A DNA stretch of 64,000 bases, from positions 10,664,001-10,728,000 of the forward strand of contig OZ199838.1 of assembly GCA_964304625.1 (NCBI GenBank). The letters are read 5' to 3'. A program made the translations under genes and the position numbers. The stretch comes from Kudoa neothunni. Lineage: Eukaryota > Cnidaria. Within the stretch, counting starts at the first letter, position 1, and every line of letters begins with the position of its first letter. Under the pieces are notes generated by a model, which did not search any database, was not told the origin of the DNA, and was given only the letters and a program-made list of their open reading frames with translations. Positions 43,879 through 57,150 of this stretch are shown piece after piece.

Positions 43879-45352
43879 TTGCGCACGTTTTTTCTCGTTT
43901 TTTCTTTTACGGTTATCAATAATAAATCAAAAGAATACTGAATGCAAATATTGAGCTCAAATAAATTATTTCTAAATTTATTGCCTAATTCCTATTCGAA
44001 TACAGTCGGATACACGTGTAATCTATACCGTTTTGCAATAAACACTGAAAAAATCTCATAACTTGCTTATTTCGAAAATTATCTAAAATTTCTATTTTAT
44101 ATTATTTTCAATAAAAACGATATTAAATTTTTCTGTGTTTATTTACCGCGTGAAAATCGCGATAACGGAGCTTTTAAGTTTAGAGGGAACGATGACTTTT
44201 TCTGTTTAATTAATGATCATGATAGGTTATTTTAAAATTGGTAACAAAAGATTACCTTAAAGCTGTTGCAAAAAGATGTGACTTTAATTGTTGGAATTTT
44301 GAAATCTTTACTTTAAAAAAAGAGAAAATTAAATGTAAGGAGACCAATGACAGAAACTTCGTGCTGTGAGAGAAATCACATTGATTATGCCATCACTTAC
44401 AGCAATAAAAATTATTTACCTTCGGCGGAATAACGATTTGAGGTAGTTAAGGTGTAAAACTAGTGTTTCCCCTTGAAACCGTACTTTTTTCTCTAGTATG
44501 GCTTCTGTTAGTTCAACCAACAAATTAACAATAAGAAAATACATTTTTGTTTAGAAAATGCTATATTAAAATTTGCAAACAGTGATTTGGGCGTAACATA
44601 CATATTAAATTTTAAATTATTTCATTTCAAAGCTTAATTGTATACTGTAACAATAATGAAACATCATTTTATTAAAACAACTATTTTTGTTCCAATAAAT
44701 TAAATTTGTAATGCAAATTAATCATATACTTCGTGTCGTATTTAAAGAATAAATAGGTAAATATACGATTTATTATTTGTAGAAGTTCTCTAACTTAATA
44801 TCTTCAGATTAATTAAATACGTATTGAAACATTTTTAATTAATGTCTCTCTTCGATTTTATAACCGAAAATATCAATGTACGATTAGTATAATTATTGTT
44901 AGTTTCAATTTCGCAAGTAATTGGTGTATAAAGATTACTTCATTGATGATAATGTACTAATAAAAATTTATAAACTAAAATAAACAATTATAGACATTAA
45001 TAAATGGTTTAAAACTTAATTTGACATTTAAAAATAAAGATAGATGACACATTGCTTCTTAATATTAGACAAGCTTATTTAGAAGGGTTATTACGCTAAA
45101 TTTGGCATGTAAATATTAAAAAAATTTAAATAATGTTCATAGTATACTAATTAGGACAAAATAAGCAAGTTATGAGATTTTTTCAGTGTTTATTGCAAAA
45201 CGGTATAGATTACACGTGTATCCGACTGTATTCGAATAGGAATTAGGCAATAAATTTAGAAATAATTTATTTGAGCTCAATATTTGCATTCAGTATTCTT
45301 TTGATTTATTATTGATAACCGTAAAAGAAAAAACGAGAAAAAACGTGCGCAA
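43879..45352. mobile_element. Element with 194-bp inverted terminal arms (foldback-like)
   Basis: Bases 43879-44072 and 45159-45352 are inverse to each other. Comparing them by eye I find no mismatch over 194 bp (outer ends TTGCGCACGTTTTTTCTCG). The 1,086-bp interior is AT-rich with no open frame. Long inverted arms with no transposase suggest a non-autonomous foldback or long-TIR DNA element. I could not find a clear target duplication, so the superfamily stays open. Transcription through it would give a very stable hairpin. Its right end is about 320 bp beyond the GAPDH stop codon. Confidence 0.8.
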
Positions 45353-45669
45353 TATCTAGGTTCGACTGTATTATGATGTAAGAATCCCCGGGAAGTGTAA
45401 TTATGAGATATGGCCCCAACACAAGATGTTAAAAATGTCAAGTACACGATAACAGCGAAGGAATTAGCAATCACTTTTGTAAAAATTAATCACAACTCCC
45501 TCAAAGTTCTATACAATCAACAAATTTAAGAGATAGAGACGCGCAACCTAAAGAAAACTGCGCAATCAATGAGACCAATCAACCCGAACTATAACACGAG
45601 GAGTCAAATCATATCCGAATTCAGTATAGAGGTGTTTAAATTAGATAGGTAGATAGATAGGATATGGAG

Positions 45670-46892
<1,223 letters not shown>

Positions 46893-47000
46893 CTTCCTCG
46901 TTCGTGTAATCGTCGGTAGTTGAACTCGTGCAAACGATCCCGTAACCGATTAGCTCGTGGGAACTATCGGAGCTAATTCGCTCTAATAAGGCGTAAGGTT
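46893..47000 (-). promoter_or_regulatory. GC-richer 5' flank of GAPDH
   Basis: About 100 bp directly upstream of the start codon is clearly richer in G+C (CGATAGTTCCCACGAGC and similar) than the following AT-rich kilobases. By position it is 5' UTR and core promoter. I see no convincing TATA box at the expected distance. Confidence 0.35.
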
Positions 47001-50000
47001 TTTCTATAAATTTGCTCCTAAGCGCATAAGTTGGATCAAATGATTAAATTTACACCGATACGTTTACATAGATATCTAACAAGTTGTTAGGAATCCTAAG
47101 ACTTAATACTCTTGAGATGAAAAACAAATTTGATGATATGCTAAATAAGAAAATCACGATTCATATGCCATCCATTATTTTTTTATACTTTTATACTTTA
47201 AAAAAAATTATTTATTTCATCCGATACAAATACCGTATACATATTATCAAATCAATCATATTGAATGTGTAACAAAAATAGGATTTGATCAATACTACTT
47301 TATCGCAGAATGGTGTTAGTGTTTCATTAATAGGCTTACGTAAACAACTAGAACCTTCTATGGGTTTCGTTTTGGATGAATAGTGCCTCGCCTTTTTTTA
47401 CTTAAAATTTATGATTTTAATTTTCTGTACATCCAATTTCATTAAATGATATATTTTAGTTTTTATAAACTGTATAATTATTTTATGAACGCAGAGATTT
47501 TAGTAAATGCCTTGTCCCATCAAATTATCTCGCTTTACATTGCTGAATGATACTCACTGGAACAACGCTCGTACGAAGTTAAAATTCGATGACGCTAAAA
47601 TAGGCAGTGAGTTTCATAAACTAAATTACACATGAAAAACAGTGTTAACATAATATGTGAATAGCATGAATTATGCCCCATGAGAATAAATCCGACTAAA
47701 AAAAACACATTATAAGCCAAATAAGAAATTCAATAAAGTGATGGCATTCTCCGAATTTTTGTTGTCAGTCCATCGCACATAAGCTTTCTGACAGTGCTGA
47801 GACGTAATTGGCCTATTAGTAAATTCCCTTCAATAAATAAGGATATTATGTTTTCTGCAACTTCATATAAGACCTAGTTAATGCTCGCCTGGTCTTGGAA
47901 CAATTCCACAATTAATTAACCTTTGTATATTTGTGAATGTAATGATAGTAGTCACAGGTGAATTCAGTGGCATGAGTAGCCCTAAACGTTAGTCATTAGG
48001 GATTTCAGCTACATTGATTTTTAGGGCGATTTAATAACCTGCAAAAATCTATGATCTAAAAAATTCACGCCAATGTCATTATAGTTGAACGCAATATAAT
48101 GTGAATGTCATTCTGAATCCCCTCCATCCTCGCGAAGAATAAGTTAAAAGATTTTTTATCCTTTGAGAAATTGTTTGACACATTCTAGGTTAACGATGCA
48201 CCAACCTCCATCCCCAAGTGGCAGCTTTGTTGTTCTCTACGAACATTAACTAATGCAATATTAATGGTATACCTTTTACTTTTCATAATTTTTTATATTA
48301 CTACCTCTGGGGATTTTAAAGGCTAGAATGATGTCCTCCGACCAAAAGAATTTGTTTACCACCGCCTTAAGGGTACCGTAATTATATTCTCAACCAAATT
48401 TAATATCATTTGTATCCGACGAGTAGCCATCAGAGCAACAATAATACAAGTTGTTTCAAACTAACAAAAATTATACAATCAAATTTATTGAAAAATTTAC
48501 TTCATATGATACATTTGAACTCAATTTTGTCCCTTGACTATAGCACCCAAAAAAACGTTGAGGAAGTATTGCTATGGTGAAGATGTGTAGCTAATTAAGC
48601 CATTAACTTAAATGATAAATTACATGTTAGAAAATAGAAAAATGTTAATTTTCCGCTTTATAAATTAAAAAATCGTACTCTAGTTGTATAAAAACAAGAC
48701 CAACTGACGATAAGACACTAGCTTACAACATAACACTCAAAATATTTCAAAGCAGTTTTTGCGTGACATCGTCTTAAATAATTGTTGTGTTGGCTGTTTT
48801 AGAATGTCAAAATACCGATTTATTCTTCTTTTGCGTTAGAATGATATATTTAGTTATATACATCAATTTTCAGACCGATGAAGAAAAAAATTATAACCAT
48901 ATTAGTTTAACCTTGGATTGATAAACCTTTATTATTTTTAAAATAATTCCTTAACATACTTAAGTAAAATAATTTATATTTGTGTTGTTTATGGAAGTAA
49001 CTATTAAATAGAAGTATTCTTCATTAGTCATTGTTGGTTTTATAGAAATGAGAAGTTGTTGGTGCTAATTATATTAATAATAGCCAAAATTATTTTATCC
49101 CCTAAAAAGTAACTCAGACTCTTAGATCACTGTCATTTCTATAGAAGTTATTTAATTTTGTAGAGAATTTTTTCAATCACAATAAAAATTTTTTTATTAT
49201 ATTAATACATTAGATATCAAACAATTTAGCCAATTTCCCTATATTAAGGTTTAATGCGTTTGACAAATTCGTCTCCGACTTTAGTTACAACAGATTCTAT
49301 AAGTAGTGAAATTTACTGTTTTATTCTGGATTTTTCAGCTTTATTAATTTTTATTGCATATATTGTTGATTTAAGATGTTATCCGACCGCCCGTAGAAAT
49401 ATCAATAAAACGGTGTTAACTAATTCATTCCAGAGTAACATTATCAATTTTCTAAATTCTTTAAACAACTTAAAGTGAATCATCGTAAATTTGATTTACT
49501 TTTTGTTGATGTGGGTTAATATGCACCTCGTGTTTTGCAACTACTATAATTGCCAGAATATTATCGAATCTGTCAAAAATTTTTTTAAGCATACACGTCT
49601 CTTAATAACAGCCAACTATTCCAATAATGATAAAATGGGAATATTTTTACAATTATAGTTATTATTTTGAATTTTATGCTGATTCTGCATTAAAGAACAC
49701 TTTTTTATAATAATGGTGTGAACCTAATAAAATTTTTCAAACTTAATCATTCAGAATAATGATTGTACAAATTCTCTGATTTCCAGCTGTAACCGTAGTT
49801 TGTGAAGTCTTTTCTAATATAATTTTGCTAACAAATATTTTTTTATCGAGTATAAAAGTCAGACCAAGTGTAACATATAGTTTTCAATAAATATAAACAA
49901 TCTAAATTTTATGTAAAAGCATCATTTTAGCGGGTTTTGTATCAAGTCCTGGAAGGTGCCCAAATTACGCTTAAATAAATGTTGATTTTTACGTTCTCAA

Positions 50001-50678
50001 AGTTGGTTATTGAAGTTTTTTAAGTCTAAAATTTTTCCCTAAACCATATTTCAAAATGAAATCTGTTGACACATAAATACTTCAACTCCTTCATTGATTA
50101 AAACGCCAAAAAATTAAATTTTCAAATTCAAAATAATATTTTCATACAATTTAGATATAAATAAAAACTGTGAATATTTTTTTCTTAGTTTAAATTTTTG
50201 AAATACCATCGAGTGAGATTATTATTTCATACACTGAAGCTTAATCGAAGAGAGCAATCTGATAACTTTAAGAATTTGTTGACATGTTGTTTCTCCAAAA
50301 TTAATTCGGGATTTACATGCAACGACATCATATTAAATAATTAATTATTTTAAAAATGAATAAAAAAATGTTAAAATGTACATACTTTGAATATAACAAG
50401 GCATTTTTTAAATTTCTTACATTAAGTAATGAATGATACGATTAACGATAACGTTCTACAGGATATTTTAATTATACCTGGTTTCCAAGAATAATATAAT
50501 ATTTTTTGATAATATTATCCAATATTGATATTGCTAAAACAATATGAATAAAAAACAGCAAAAATTTGTACAAAATTCAAAGAAGCACCACTGTTAACAA
50601 ATAAAGGGACGAAATTGTATAACTAATGGATATGACTGAGTTATTGATTGTAATTGGCTGGAGGGAATAAATATATGA
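47001..50678. other. Gene-poor AT-rich stretch
   Basis: About 3.7 kb with only short chance frames (for example a 74-codon plus-strand frame at 49254). I see no exon chain, transposon end or tandem repeat I can defend. Confidence 0.35.
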
Positions 50679-51011
50679 CTATTTAAAACCTCCAATAATA
50701 ATTGCAGGTTGCGGTCCTAGTGCACAATAGGAATGAAGTAGATTCGGTGGAAAAATTATGATATCGCCGCTAATAAGAACAGTTTCTTTGCAGCCAACCC
50801 CCACTTGCAAGTAACCTGATACAACTCCCATTATTTTCTTATAGGAGTAGGAATGTTCAGGAAAATGACCATTTGGCTTGAACGAATATTGTTTTGTTTT
50901 GTAACCATACGATCTGACTTTTTGTTCCATAGTTTCCAAGCTGAGATAACCATCTTTATCAGTTTCCCAGCGGATAATTATTGGTTGTGAAAAGTCTATG
51001 TTTAGATCCAT
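50679..51011 (-). CDS. Small single-domain cupin protein, intronless
   Basis: A 110-aa protein that fits a cupin fold. Motif 1 is GHFPEHSYSYKKIMGVVSG, where metal cupins have HxH...E...G. Motif 2 is GDIIIFPPNLLHS, a good match to GX5PXGX2H with Pro and His in place. The region before it could form the first beta strands (DGYLSLETMEQKV). With only one clear His in motif 1 the metal site may be altered or lost. The frame runs unbroken from ATG to stop with no intron, unlike almost every other gene here. The function cannot be inferred: cupins range from dioxygenases to isomerases and binding proteins. Nearest neighbours are about 3.3 kb away. Confidence 0.72.
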   Translation of the reverse strand: MDLNIDFSQPIIIRWETDKDGYLSLETMEQKVRSYGYKTKQYSFKPNGHFPEHSYSYKKIMGVVSGYLQVGVGCKETVLISGDIIIFPPNLLHSYCALGPQPAIIIGGFK

Positions 51012-52584
51012 TATTTTTAGCTTTTAGTGATTAGAGAGATAAACGCTTAAACAGTGGATTATTGTTGGGTTCAACCGAAAGTATAACGTTACGACATATA
51101 TCCAACAAAGTAGACGCAAACCTTTATCCAAATGTATTAGTTATATACTTGCATAAAAAATGAAAAGAATACTCAGAATATTTTTACCATTTTGTTAGTT
51201 ATATACGATGTATCAATATAAGGTTTGTAAAGCAACCTAAAGTTCAACAAATAATCCCCTTTTAAATATATTTGCAGAGGTTTGATGATCAATCTATATT
51301 GCAACCAATCTATTATCCTAATGTTTTAATGGATTATAATTATCTTGCGATTGCTCCACATTAAACTAGCCAAAAAACAAGTTGGTTGTTGGATGAATTA
51401 ATAATTCATGTAACTGATAAATACCACAAAATTTAGAGCATTAACATATAATATTTTGATTGTTGAAATGAAGATATTATAATCAAAGAAAATTTACGAT
51501 ATTGAACTTTTTCAGACCGATATTTGAACAGTCTACTTGATATTAATTTGGCAAAACACTCAAATCATAGGCCAACCGAGAGTTTCTGACAATAGGACTG
51601 AAACAAGATTTATTTGTTCTTAACCCCATCGATTATAATAATTACTATCTTGATACATATATGTAAAATTATTTTCAATTTCTTAAAATAACTAATTTGG
51701 CAGGTTAATACTGCTGTATTTAGCGAAGTTAACATCCTTATTCTATGGGTAGATTTTTACCCAGTCAGTTGTAATGGATCTGAAATGTATAGCTTGAGGG
51801 AAGATTACTAAACGATTTGGTAAGACTGGAAATGTTTAAGCAATAGTTCTTGGCCTGGACTCCATTCCCTCCTGGTTGGTGTGGGAGCTTGCTTCATGAC
51901 GCGTTTCGACAAATTTCCGTTTTATCCATATTGAAAATATGGATAAAAGAGGTGTAATTTTTGGATTAAAATGGAGAAAATAACTTTAACAAATGATCAG
52001 ATTTAAAAGAATGATTTATATAAATTAATGCCATATAATAATCGTCCATGAGTAATTTCTTATTTTAGTTCATACTTTTTTTACTTTTAATTCAACAATA
52101 TATTTCCCAAAATATATTTCAATATTTGTAAATAAGGATTTTGAATATTGAAACAAATTTAAATTTAATAACATCTTAACCTACTTTTAAGTTAATGCGG
52201 TTTTTAATGTATCGCGTAATTAATGAATTGGGTAAAGAATGCTGAACTTAACTATTTATCATAAAACTACCGTATTTATTAGGGTATAACGCCCAACATT
52301 TATTCCCTAAAAAAGAATTCAAAGTTTTCGTGCGCGTTATACTCGAATAAATACGATGACTCAAGAGTAACAGGAACAAGTCTTTGTAGTTTCTGATAAT
52401 TAATCGGATTTTGAAACATTTTTAACAAATAATTGAAATTTCATTTCGATGTTTTTTTCATATCAGGTGTTTAGAAAATCTATTATCAACACTTATTTCA
52501 AGTATCGAGATACTTTTTCCCCTGGAATCGAGACTTCTTGGGTACCACTTTGAAGATTAATGTATTAAGTTGCTGGGTCTGTGT
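51012..52584. other. Intergenic; contains a short perfect hairpin
   Basis: AT-rich. At 51920-51948 there is a 13-bp perfect stem (TTTTATCCATATT) with a 3-nt loop. Just before it a short GC-richer tract (about 51855-51910) has no recognised function. Confidence 0.35.
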
Positions 52585-53718
52585 CAAGGGTCTCCAAACT
52601 TTTTTTCCGTCGACCCCCTTCCGAAGATGTTAATAAAAATATAAAAGTATTTTCAGCTTTTCGATCGGAATAAGTAGAAATATCTGAAATGGATCCCATT
52701 ATTATTCATTTCCAATATATAAAAAGTGCAATGCTATACTGATTGTAATACAGCAGCGGCAGGCGATAGAGACACAGATCTCTAACTAATAATATCCCTC
52801 GTTCCGCGATGACGAATGATAATAATATTAAAGTTATTTTAATAAAATCGCAAATACAAACAATAATCCATTTGTGTTCAATCATTTAAAAAATTTTATT
52901 TTTGTTTTTTAAGGTGCCATAATGGTTGGACATAGAAGATATGTCTGGTGCTTTATAGTAACAAATTTGGCTGCTTTGGGGGAAATATTGTGGACGTATT
53001 TAATTATTTCATGTTTTTATTTAATTTTTTTTCAGTTCATCTAATTCTTTCGAACATTAAAAATAATCCATTTATTTTTTTCGAAAACGTTCCGAAAAAA
53101 GTGCGTAAATCCGGTCACTGACTATACTACATATAAAATTAAACCCTAATAAATAAAATACAAGTTTTAAAATTTGCACGTGCGTTCACCAACAAAATAA
53201 CAGGGACATTTTCAAAGTTTATTTCATATTCAAATAAATAAAAACTAACGTGATATGTGTGGTTGGTGACTTCATATTACAGCTACAATACCTGGATATT
53301 GTTCATTAGTCAAAGCAAGCATGGGTCATTCACTTTCTGTGGTTTCAATTACGACAGAACAACATGATCCCTGGTATCGCAAAATGCTTGCTATGCAGAA
53401 AATTTTAAAAGGAAAAAAGACAAAACGATAGAAATTTTTGATGAAATTCGGGCTCTTGCATTCGAAAACGAACTCAGATTCTTGAAACACCGCTACCATC
53501 ATTCTGTGGGATTTTAACAAAATAAAAGATTTAAAATCTTTATTATTACAATTATTCTAAATTTAGGTACTTTTTATGAGCATAATAATTAATTAAAATG
53601 GACAAAATTGTTCATATTCGACATCGCCAAACATATCGGCATCATTTATTTAAATTTCGATGCGTATAACAAATTTTCGTATGTATTCCTGCCGCAGAAC
53701 CCCGGTTGAAAACCGCTG
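52585..53718. mobile_element. hAT-like transposon remnant
   Basis: The left end reads CAAGGGTCTCCAAAC with a following CGTCGACCCCCTTCC tract. The right end, inverted, reads CAGCGGTTTTCAACC with GGGGTTCTGCGG behind it. Both are hAT-type termini and agree at about 11 of 15 positions. No convincing target duplication is visible and no transposase remains. The two ends may therefore belong to one old element or to two. Confidence 0.45.
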
Positions 53719-54292
53719 GTTTAAGAGCTAATATTGGCGTCGTTTTCAATATTGCTTCCGCTCCATGCCTTGGTTGGTTTTTGAAAAACTTTATTATTTC
53801 GCATTTCTCTTTTAATTTCCTGACTCAATTTTTATTTCTGTCCCCCATTTTGCCACTAATCGAAAACTAAAATCTCAACGCACCTGAAAAGTTACGAACC
53901 ACGCGTCACTACAAAATAATCCGTAAAATACATAATTTAAAAATAATTTATTTATATTCTTAATGGTCAAATAAATGCTTTTGAATGGTTTGAGAAATAA
54001 ATAAATAATTTTAATCTTTTGTGGGCGTTAATTTTGTAACATTTTATCAGATTACGAACCACATTACGCTACAAACCACATGTCACCCATTGTATCTAAG
54101 TAACATTATACCTCAATAAAATTTTATAATAGCGTCAATGCACTTGTAAGTAAAAATATCTTTATTTAATTTAGTATAAATAAATTAAAATAATTGATAA
54201 ATCCAAAACTTTTCACAACTATCATACTAATAACTGAATAATCTAAATATTTCTAGCTAGGTTAGAGGAAAATACCTTTTGAAGGTTGGCGA
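53719..54292. other. Intergenic, nothing recognised
   Basis: AT-rich. A short direct similarity (TACGAACCAC near 53892 and 54053) is the only structure seen. Confidence 0.3.
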
Positions 54293-57150
54293 TCAAGTTT
54301 TCTTTTTGAAAACCACGAATCCAGTAGAAGCTACAATTATAGCTGCTACCACAATTATTCTAAAATAATATTAATTCAATTAAAACCGAATAATAAATTA
54401 ATACATGACCATAGTTTTAGAGCTAAATAAAAAATCAATATATTAAAAAATATTAATTAAAAAACCTTGAACTGCTCTTAGCTTCTAAAAGTAACACTCC
54501 ATCATTATCGAATAAATAATGTTTCACCTTGTTCAATAGTTGCCGTCCCATAGACTGTTGCATCGGTAGAACTGTATACAGTCAAATGATAGTTGTTGCC
54601 ATCCGCTAATCCACCGATAATGTATGATTTGCATGAGGGGAACGTTCTACATCCAGCATCACTTGGACCCATGCATTTTTTAATAATTTCCATCGATTTG
54701 GCACTCGAATTTCGTAATTCTCATTTACATTTGGAATTTTCATTAGGACTTGATGGAAGGGTATTCTCAACCGTGAACGATTCACCATTTCTTGTTATTT
54801 GCACGTATATTATTTTGTCATTTTCGATAGGATTTCCCTTTGGGGCAGCTATTTACGACGAGTTTAAATTTTTACACGATCGCAAATATTTTACTAGCTA
54901 TTAACGTGATCTCTTTTGGATCCGATTTTCCCGCTGCAGTAATAATCACTTTATACTTTTCTTTTGCATCATAGTTGTTGAATTTAATAATGCTGCACAA
55001 AGGAAATGAGGAACATGTGTTTGAACTGGCAGGTGTGACATTTGGATCAGTTTTAGTTTGTTGATTAAATTCAGCTCTCGCGATTTTTAATCCATTTTCT
55101 TTCAGTTGTAGACTAGAAAGTTGACTGGTTACAGCATTTTATTGAATGGAGCTAGGATTAGGTTTAACTGATGTGCTTGCTGGAATATTCGGAGCAGCTG
55201 CTTGTGTCTCTGGTGCCATGCAGGTGTAAGCTTCTTCAAACTTGTCAACTTTCCTAATTTTGATTGTATAGTGACAAATGGCTTCAGGGATATTTTTGGA
55301 CAATTGTGCATTCAACTCCAACCCATGCTTCGTATATTTTAGATTTATTGCCAAGGTTGCAAGATCTAGATCGAATTAAGGAAATCAGTCCACCAAGAAA
55401 TATGCTCGTTTTAACATCTGTATATATGTGTTCTTTGTAGTCCTTATCAGCAACGACCCTAATGTCGTAATGAGTGTTTGGTTAAAGGTCAATAATAGTT
55501 GTTGGATCTCTACATCTTCCTCGACAAGAATTGGTTTCAGTACATTTAGCGGTGTAAAATGTGTTTTTTCCTGCTGGAATTATGTAATACTCACAATTTC
55601 GCCGATGTTTCATATCGCCTCCTGCAGTACCTCCAATAACTGTTAGTGTAGATGTTGATTCTGTTTTTGTAGGGGCAGTTGTTTGGAAATTTTTTCCTTC
55701 ATTTTCATCCTTGAAAATTTTTAATTGCTGATACTTAATTTTCAGCTATTACCTGTCCTTATTAGTATTTGTTCTTTTTTTCGGTTGGATCTGTTTTGCC
55801 AAATTCGATTTCGATAATTTAAGGTTTTCCTGGTAATAATTGGGAAATTTCTAATTTTATATATTCTTTCTTACAAGTGGCAACATTAGTGGCTCGAGTA
55901 TTCGCCTCGCAATTCGTTGAAATAGATACAATAGGCTTAATTGTATCAGCAAAATAATGTTTTAGAGTACAAATAGCGGATGAATCTCCTGACGTCAGTT
56001 TGAACAGGGCAGTATTTAATTTTACACCATCCTTTTTGAAATCGGACAATAGACTGCCATTAGTTTCTGAAATGACTATAAAAGTGAATATAAAAATGTG
56101 TTATGTACAATAAAATACCAAACTTTTTCTGAAAATATCCATCTCGATTATTAATAGTAGTTTTAGAAATCTTTTGCTCCAGTCAACTTAAGTTCGAGAT
56201 TTTTGCAAGGCAAGGAGCGTAACATTTTCCCACAATATTTCCACATTTCGACTCATACGCGGAGCCATCTGCTATGCTTTTACTGTCTTTACTACTGAAA
56301 ACGCAGATCTCCGACGGTAATGTTAAATCAATGAATTTAATAATGACTTGGTTAGCAGCTTCTGTCTTCTTTGTTACGTAATACTGAGGTTCATAAATAG
56401 CGATATTTTTCTTCATATATGCATTTGGCATATAATAGAAGAAACGTGGATAATTGTCGCATCTCGTTTCATAATGAGGGCTTAACTTATTAAAATCTAC
56501 AGTATTCACGTTATCTGCCACACATGAATTTACTTTTGAACCATCCGCGAATTTGGCGTCTGTAATGAATAGGGCAAGCAACTGAAAAGCGAATTTTTGT
56601 TACAAGTTTCAATTTTTCGGATTCCGTAGAGATTGTTACTTGAGGATTCCCCAAAAATGCTAAATACAATGGATAAATTTATCAATTTATAATTACTTCT
56701 TTTACGTATTGCCAAATCAAACACTTTTCCGCCTTTTGGGTAAGTTGGTACTTTAGCAGCACTCTCATCATTGTTATCATACACATAAATGTATTTTGTT
56801 CTCGGAGAAAGTTTGTCGTATGGAGCTTTGCTATCTTGTTTATTACAATTGATTATGCATTTTGTGGGATCAGCATCATCACATCCAGGACACTACGAAA
56901 TTTCTTCAAAAATCAGCTGCTTCATTTGAACTAGAAGTGTTTGCTGCTTCGTTGGATTTCAATATACGGCATTTTCCAGTACCATAATTTGATCCACCAA
57001 GTATATGTTTTACTGTATTTGATTGATTGCTATCAGGTCCAACTTGATAATTTAGCGTAGCTGAGGGACCAGGAGCTGATTGAGTCTCAGCCGCCGGTGC
57101 ATTCTCTACCATGCAAAAAAGTGTAATTTGTATAACTAATAACCAATAAT
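54293..57150 (-). pseudogene. Repeat-domain, Cys-containing type I membrane protein, probably decayed
   Basis: I do not recognise the family. At least five related units can be read. Each has a Pro/Ala/Thr linker (APAAETQSAPGPS; APETQAAAPNIPASTS), then spaced cysteines (CPGCDDADPTKCIINC; CTETNSCRGRC), then a strand pattern L-x-P-x-T-x-Y-x-I-x-V (LSPRTKYIYVY; PNTHYDIRVVA) that resembles the end of fibronectin-III-like domains. The last exons give a membrane-proximal segment and IIVVAAIIVASTGFVVF followed by KKKT and TGA at 54293, a transmembrane anchor with a short basic tail. A hydrophobic leader (WLLVIQITLFC) precedes the first unit. Several in-frame stops (for example within the strands near 55455, at 55141 and 55812) cannot be removed with any splice pair I can find. 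I therefore call it a probable pseudogene. Confidence 0.5.

Noticed and set aside
55130-55830. Reassigned TAA codon as an explanation for in-frame TAA triplets
   Set aside because: KSR, kinesin-5, GAPDH and elongin B all end at TAA at the expected place, so TAA is a normal stop here.
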